Positions 1-8,000 of a stretch of 8,000 nucleotides of DNA are shown here, one piece after another. Position 1 is the first letter of the stretch. The number at the start of each line of letters is the position of its first letter. The position numbers and the translations under genes are program-made. Source of the DNA: Bacillus sp. V2I10. GTDB lineage: Bacteria > Bacillota > Bacilli > Bacillales > Bacillaceae. The stretch is taken from assembly GCF_030817055.1 (NCBI RefSeq), contig NZ_JAUSYV010000001.1, positions 1-8,000 of the forward strand, written 5' to 3'. A model generated the notes under the pieces. It ran no database searches. It was not told where the DNA came from and saw only the letters and a program-made list of their open reading frames with translations.

Positions 1-114
<114 letters not shown>

Positions 115-131
115 CAATATGCAATTGATTA

Positions 132-150
132 GAAAGAATGTTATTCTTTC
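132..150 (-). repeat. Perfect inverted repeat in 23S-5S spacer
   Basis: GAAAGAAT and ATTCTTTC (8 bp each) are separated by a 3-nt loop. No T-tract follows, so it is not an intrinsic terminator. Its transcript-upstream arm overlaps the outer end of the 23S processing-stem arm (140-192), so the local hairpin and the long-range stem would compete. It is probably a processing or folding element. Confidence 0.6.
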
Positions 151-192
151 AAAACTAAATAACGTTTGATAACAAGATTCACTTACATTTAC
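140..192 (-). other. 23S processing stem, downstream (3'-flank) arm
   Basis: This stretch downstream of 23S is largely the reverse complement of 3224-3280, just upstream of 23S. On the plus strand both read a string of shared blocks: TTCTTT (here) against AAAGAA-containing boxA, AAAACTA, ATAACG, TTGATAACAAG and ATTCACT, then ATTTAC. They are interrupted by small indels of 1-2 nt. In the transcript the two flanks would pair and bring the 23S ends together. In Bacillus, 23S maturation uses a dedicated double-strand nuclease (Mini-RNase III) on such a stem. The pairing is seen in the sequence; the enzyme is inferred. Confidence 0.7.
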
Positions 193-206
193 ACATATTA
201 GACTGT

Positions 207-3135
<2,929 letters not shown>

Positions 3136-3147
3136 TAAATGGTCAAT

Positions 3148-3163
3148 CGCATCATCAGATGCG
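3148..3163 (-). repeat. Hairpin in spacer near 23S 5' end
   Basis: CGCATC and GATGCG flank a 4-nt loop (perfect 6-bp stem). A second, overlapping possibility is TGCG-TTT-CGCA at 3160-3170. It is probably a structural element of the 23S leader; its function is not known from sequence alone. Confidence 0.5.
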
Positions 3164-3184
3164 TTTCGCATTTCGTTGTTTGTT

Positions 3185-3200
3185 TAGACATAAATGTCTA
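3185..3200 (-). repeat. Palindromic hairpin in 16S-23S spacer
   Basis: TAGACAT and ATGTCTA are arranged around two bases. With a realistic 4-nt loop this gives a 6-bp stem. It lies between the 23S processing-stem arm and the 3148-3163 hairpin and is not followed by a T-tract. Confidence 0.5.
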
Positions 3201-3223
3201 GAAAATCACTAATTATGGTAAGC

Positions 3224-3280
3224 GTAAATCTCAGTGAATTACTTGTTATCAATTACGTTATCTAGTTTTCAAAGAACAAC
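3224..3280 (-). other. 23S processing stem, upstream (5'-flank) arm
   Basis: This part of the 16S-23S spacer is complementary, block by block, to 140-192 beyond the 23S 3' end. The longest uninterrupted shared block is TTGATAACAAG, with AAAACTA and ATAACG on one side and ATTCACT on the other. Small 1-2 nt bulges separate the blocks. The pairing would close a loop containing the entire 23S rRNA. The arm also contains the spacer boxA (3264-3278). Confidence 0.7.
3264..3278 (-). promoter_or_regulatory. boxA-like antitermination element in 16S-23S spacer
   Basis: On the minus strand this reads TGTTCTTTGAAAACT, matching the rRNA boxA known from Bacillus and related to E. coli TGCTCTTTAACAA. BoxA RNA is bound by NusB-NusE (S10) and lets RNA polymerase resist premature termination on untranslated rRNA. 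A second copy lies in the leader at 4975-4989. Recognition is by sequence resemblance and position. Confidence 0.75.
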
Positions 3281-3301
3281 TGACAAATCAGTTGATTTGT
3301 C
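3278..3301 (-). repeat. Overlapping, mutually exclusive hairpins in spacer
   Basis: Two perfect inverted repeats share bases. AACTGA/TCAGTT (3278-3283 with 3288-3293) has a 4-nt loop. GACAAATCA/TGATTTGTC (3282-3290 with 3293-3301) has a 2-nt centre, so at most 7-8 bp could form with a realistic loop. Only one can form at a time. They sit just upstream of boxA in the transcript. Confidence 0.55.
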
Positions 3302-3316
3302 TTCCATCATAGAGAG

Positions 3317-3352
3317 AATGATCTCTCAAAACTAAACAAAAACCAAAAGCGT
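3317..3352 (-). other. 16S processing stem, downstream arm
   Basis: This spacer segment, 15 nt past the 16S 3' end, is complementary to the leader at 4957-4991. The core (3328-3352) pairs over 24 positions with one bulged base: five A's here (3338-3342) against four T's in the leader (4967-4970). The pairing continues outward through GATC with a G-U wobble and a single G-G mismatch. The stem would enclose the whole 16S, as expected for the RNase III substrate in bacterial pre-rRNA. Confidence 0.85.
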
Positions 3353-3358
3353 CCTCAT

Positions 3359-4908
<1,550 letters not shown>

Positions 4909-4956
4909 ATTTGTGACTCAATTTGTTGCTGACTTCAAAAATTTAAAACGTTTGGT

Positions 4957-4991
4957 ACGCTTTTGGTTTTGTTTAGTTTTCAAAGATCATT
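4957..4991 (-). other. 16S processing stem, upstream arm
   Basis: Complementary to 3317-3352 beyond the 16S 3' end, with one bulged base and one G-G mismatch over about 35 positions. In the transcript it reads through boxA and then AACAAAACCAAAAGCGT. Endonucleolytic cleavage within such a stem releases pre-16S in bacteria. Confidence 0.85.
4975..4989 (-). promoter_or_regulatory. boxA-like antitermination element in leader
   Basis: The minus strand reads TGATCTTTGAAAACT, differing from the spacer boxA (3264-3278) at two positions near its 5' end. It lies about 17 nt downstream of the predicted transcription start, where Nus-factor loading onto rRNA transcripts is expected. Confidence 0.7.
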
Positions 4992-5012
4992 TGCTTTAAG
5001 TGTAACTTTCTA

Positions 5013-5041
5013 ATCATAATATACTAGATTAATAAAGTCAA
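5013..5041 (-). promoter_or_regulatory. Sigma-A promoter of the complete rRNA operon
   Basis: The -35 box is TTGACT (5036-5041) and the -10 box is TATGAT (5013-5018), separated by exactly 17 bp. Each is one base off consensus. Counting from the -10 puts +1 near 5006, which is a G on the transcribed strand. The discriminator TAGAAA is AT-rich. In Bacillus subtilis, rRNA promoters that start with G respond to GTP levels (growth rate and stringent control), so the same control is a reasonable inference here. It is the only convincing promoter between 5S copy 2 and 16S. Confidence 0.85.
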
Positions 5042-5045
5042 CAAC

Positions 5046-5066
5046 TTTTTTTAAAAAAATAATAGC
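5046..5066 (-). promoter_or_regulatory. A/T-rich UP-like element
   Basis: Upstream of the -35 box, roughly positions -41 to -61, the transcribed-sense strand reads CTATTATTTTTTTAAAAAAA, almost pure A/T. A-tract and T-tract sequence here is typical of UP elements bound by the alpha C-terminal domains of RNA polymerase at strong rRNA promoters. The T7 run (5053-5059) may also serve as the U-tract of the upstream operon's terminator. Confidence 0.65.
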
Positions 5067-5083
5067 TTAGCGGAATGAACCGC
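5053..5083 (-). terminator. Possible weak intrinsic terminator of the upstream operon
   Basis: A GCGG/CCGC hairpin (5070-5083) with a 6-nt loop is followed in the transcript by 10 mixed bases and then seven T's (5059-5053). The stem is only 4 bp and the T-run is not adjacent, so it is a poor match to a classical terminator. It is the best candidate between 5S copy 2 and the next promoter. CAGC-AAAA-GCTG at 5094-5105 is another hairpin but has no T-tract. Confidence 0.35.
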
Positions 5084-5124
5084 AGATCACTTACAGCAAA
5101 AGCTGCTCGCCATCATTTGCTACA

Positions 5125-5240
<116 letters not shown>

Positions 5241-5332
5241 CAATATGCAATTGATTAGAAAGAATGTTATTCTTTCAAAACTAAATAACGTTTGATAACA
5301 AGATTCACTTACATTTACACATATTAGACTGT
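5241..5332 (-). other. 23S-5S internal transcribed spacer, copy 2
   Basis: A 92-nt spacer identical base for base to 115-206. It includes the GAAAGAAT/ATTCTTTC hairpin (5258-5276) and the downstream arm of the 23S processing stem (5266-5318). The partner arm of this operon lies beyond the right edge. Confidence 0.9.
5258..5276 (-). repeat. Perfect inverted repeat in 23S-5S spacer, copy 2
   Basis: Same 8-bp stem and 3-nt loop as at 132-150, conserved exactly between the operons. Confidence 0.6.

Positions 5333-8000
<2,668 letters not shown>

Larger units (their letters stand above)
115..206 (-). other. 23S-5S internal transcribed spacer, copy 1
   Basis: A 92-nt AT-rich spacer between the 3' end of 23S and the 5' end of 5S, removed during pre-rRNA processing. 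It holds no tRNA. It contains the downstream arm of the 23S processing stem (140-192) and a perfect short hairpin (132-150). Just before the 5S start, the spacer can extend the 5S terminal helix by a few pairs beyond a U-U mismatch. This gives a double-stranded 5S precursor end of the kind cleaved by RNase M5 in Bacillus; that assignment is inferred from the family. The spacer is identical to the copy at 5241-5332. Confidence 0.9.
4909..5006 (-). other. rRNA operon leader
   Basis: Transcribed leader of about 98 nt between the predicted start (G at 5006) and the 16S 5' end. It carries boxA (4975-4989) and the upstream arm of the 16S processing stem (4957-4991). No second promoter is apparent in it, and no open reading frame or tRNA lies in it. 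Confidence 0.75.

Noticed and set aside
132..150. Terminator in the 23S-5S spacer
   Set aside because: The hairpin is AT-rich, has no T-tract after it and lies within the operon before 5S. A processing or folding role is more likely.
5094..5105. CAGC-AAAA-GCTG hairpin as the operon terminator
   Set aside because: The stem is only 4 bp and no T-run follows. The hairpin at 5070-5083 is closer to a T-run, though still weak.
5067..5124. A second (P1-type) promoter upstream of the one at 5013-5041
   Set aside because: No pair of -35 and -10 like hexamers with 16-18 bp spacing was found in this stretch.

Overview
The window is ribosomal RNA from end to end and contains no supportable protein-coding gene. 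All rRNA genes lie on the minus strand, so transcription runs from high to low coordinates. It holds one nearly complete rRNA operon (16S 3367-4908, 23S 207-3135, 5S from 114 to the left edge) and, directly upstream in the transcriptional sense, the 3' part of a second operon (23S 5333-8000, cut by the right edge, and a complete 5S at 5125-5240). Short open frames on both strands are shadows of conserved rRNA.

The organism looks like a low-GC Gram-positive bacterium of the order Bacillales. The reasons are the 116-nt 5S, the 16S 3' end reading CACCTCCTTTCT, 16S and 23S wording that resembles Bacillus/Planococcaceae/Staphylococcaceae, AT-rich spacers, and a boxA of the form TCTTTGAAAACT. The family cannot be fixed by eye. 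The shortened V1 helix of the 16S (4823-4838) would help place it in a database comparison.

Layout, left to right: 5S copy 1 (lacking about 2 nt); 23S-5S spacer (115-206); 23S copy 1 (207-3135); 16S-23S spacer without tRNA genes (3136-3366); 16S (3367-4908); leader (about 4909-5006) with boxA and the upstream arm of the 16S processing stem; a sigma-A promoter with 17-bp spacing and an A/T-rich upstream element (5013-5066); a weak terminator-like hairpin (5070-5083); 5S copy 2 (5125-5240); 23S-5S spacer copy 2 (5241-5332); and 23S copy 2 (5333-8000, 5' end off the window).

The two operons form a direct tandem repeat with a period of about 5.13 kb. Over the roughly 2.87 kb visible from both, I found two differences, both in 23S: a 1-bp indel (T1580 present in copy 1, absent in copy 2) and one substitution (A2437 versus G7562 on the plus strand). 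The 5S and 23S-5S spacers are identical. The flanks of 16S and of 23S can pair into long stems typical of RNase III-class processing, and both boxA-like antitermination elements lie inside these stems. I see no evidence of a novel system. The points worth checking are the two inter-copy differences, the compact operon junction, and the boxA/processing-stem overlap.
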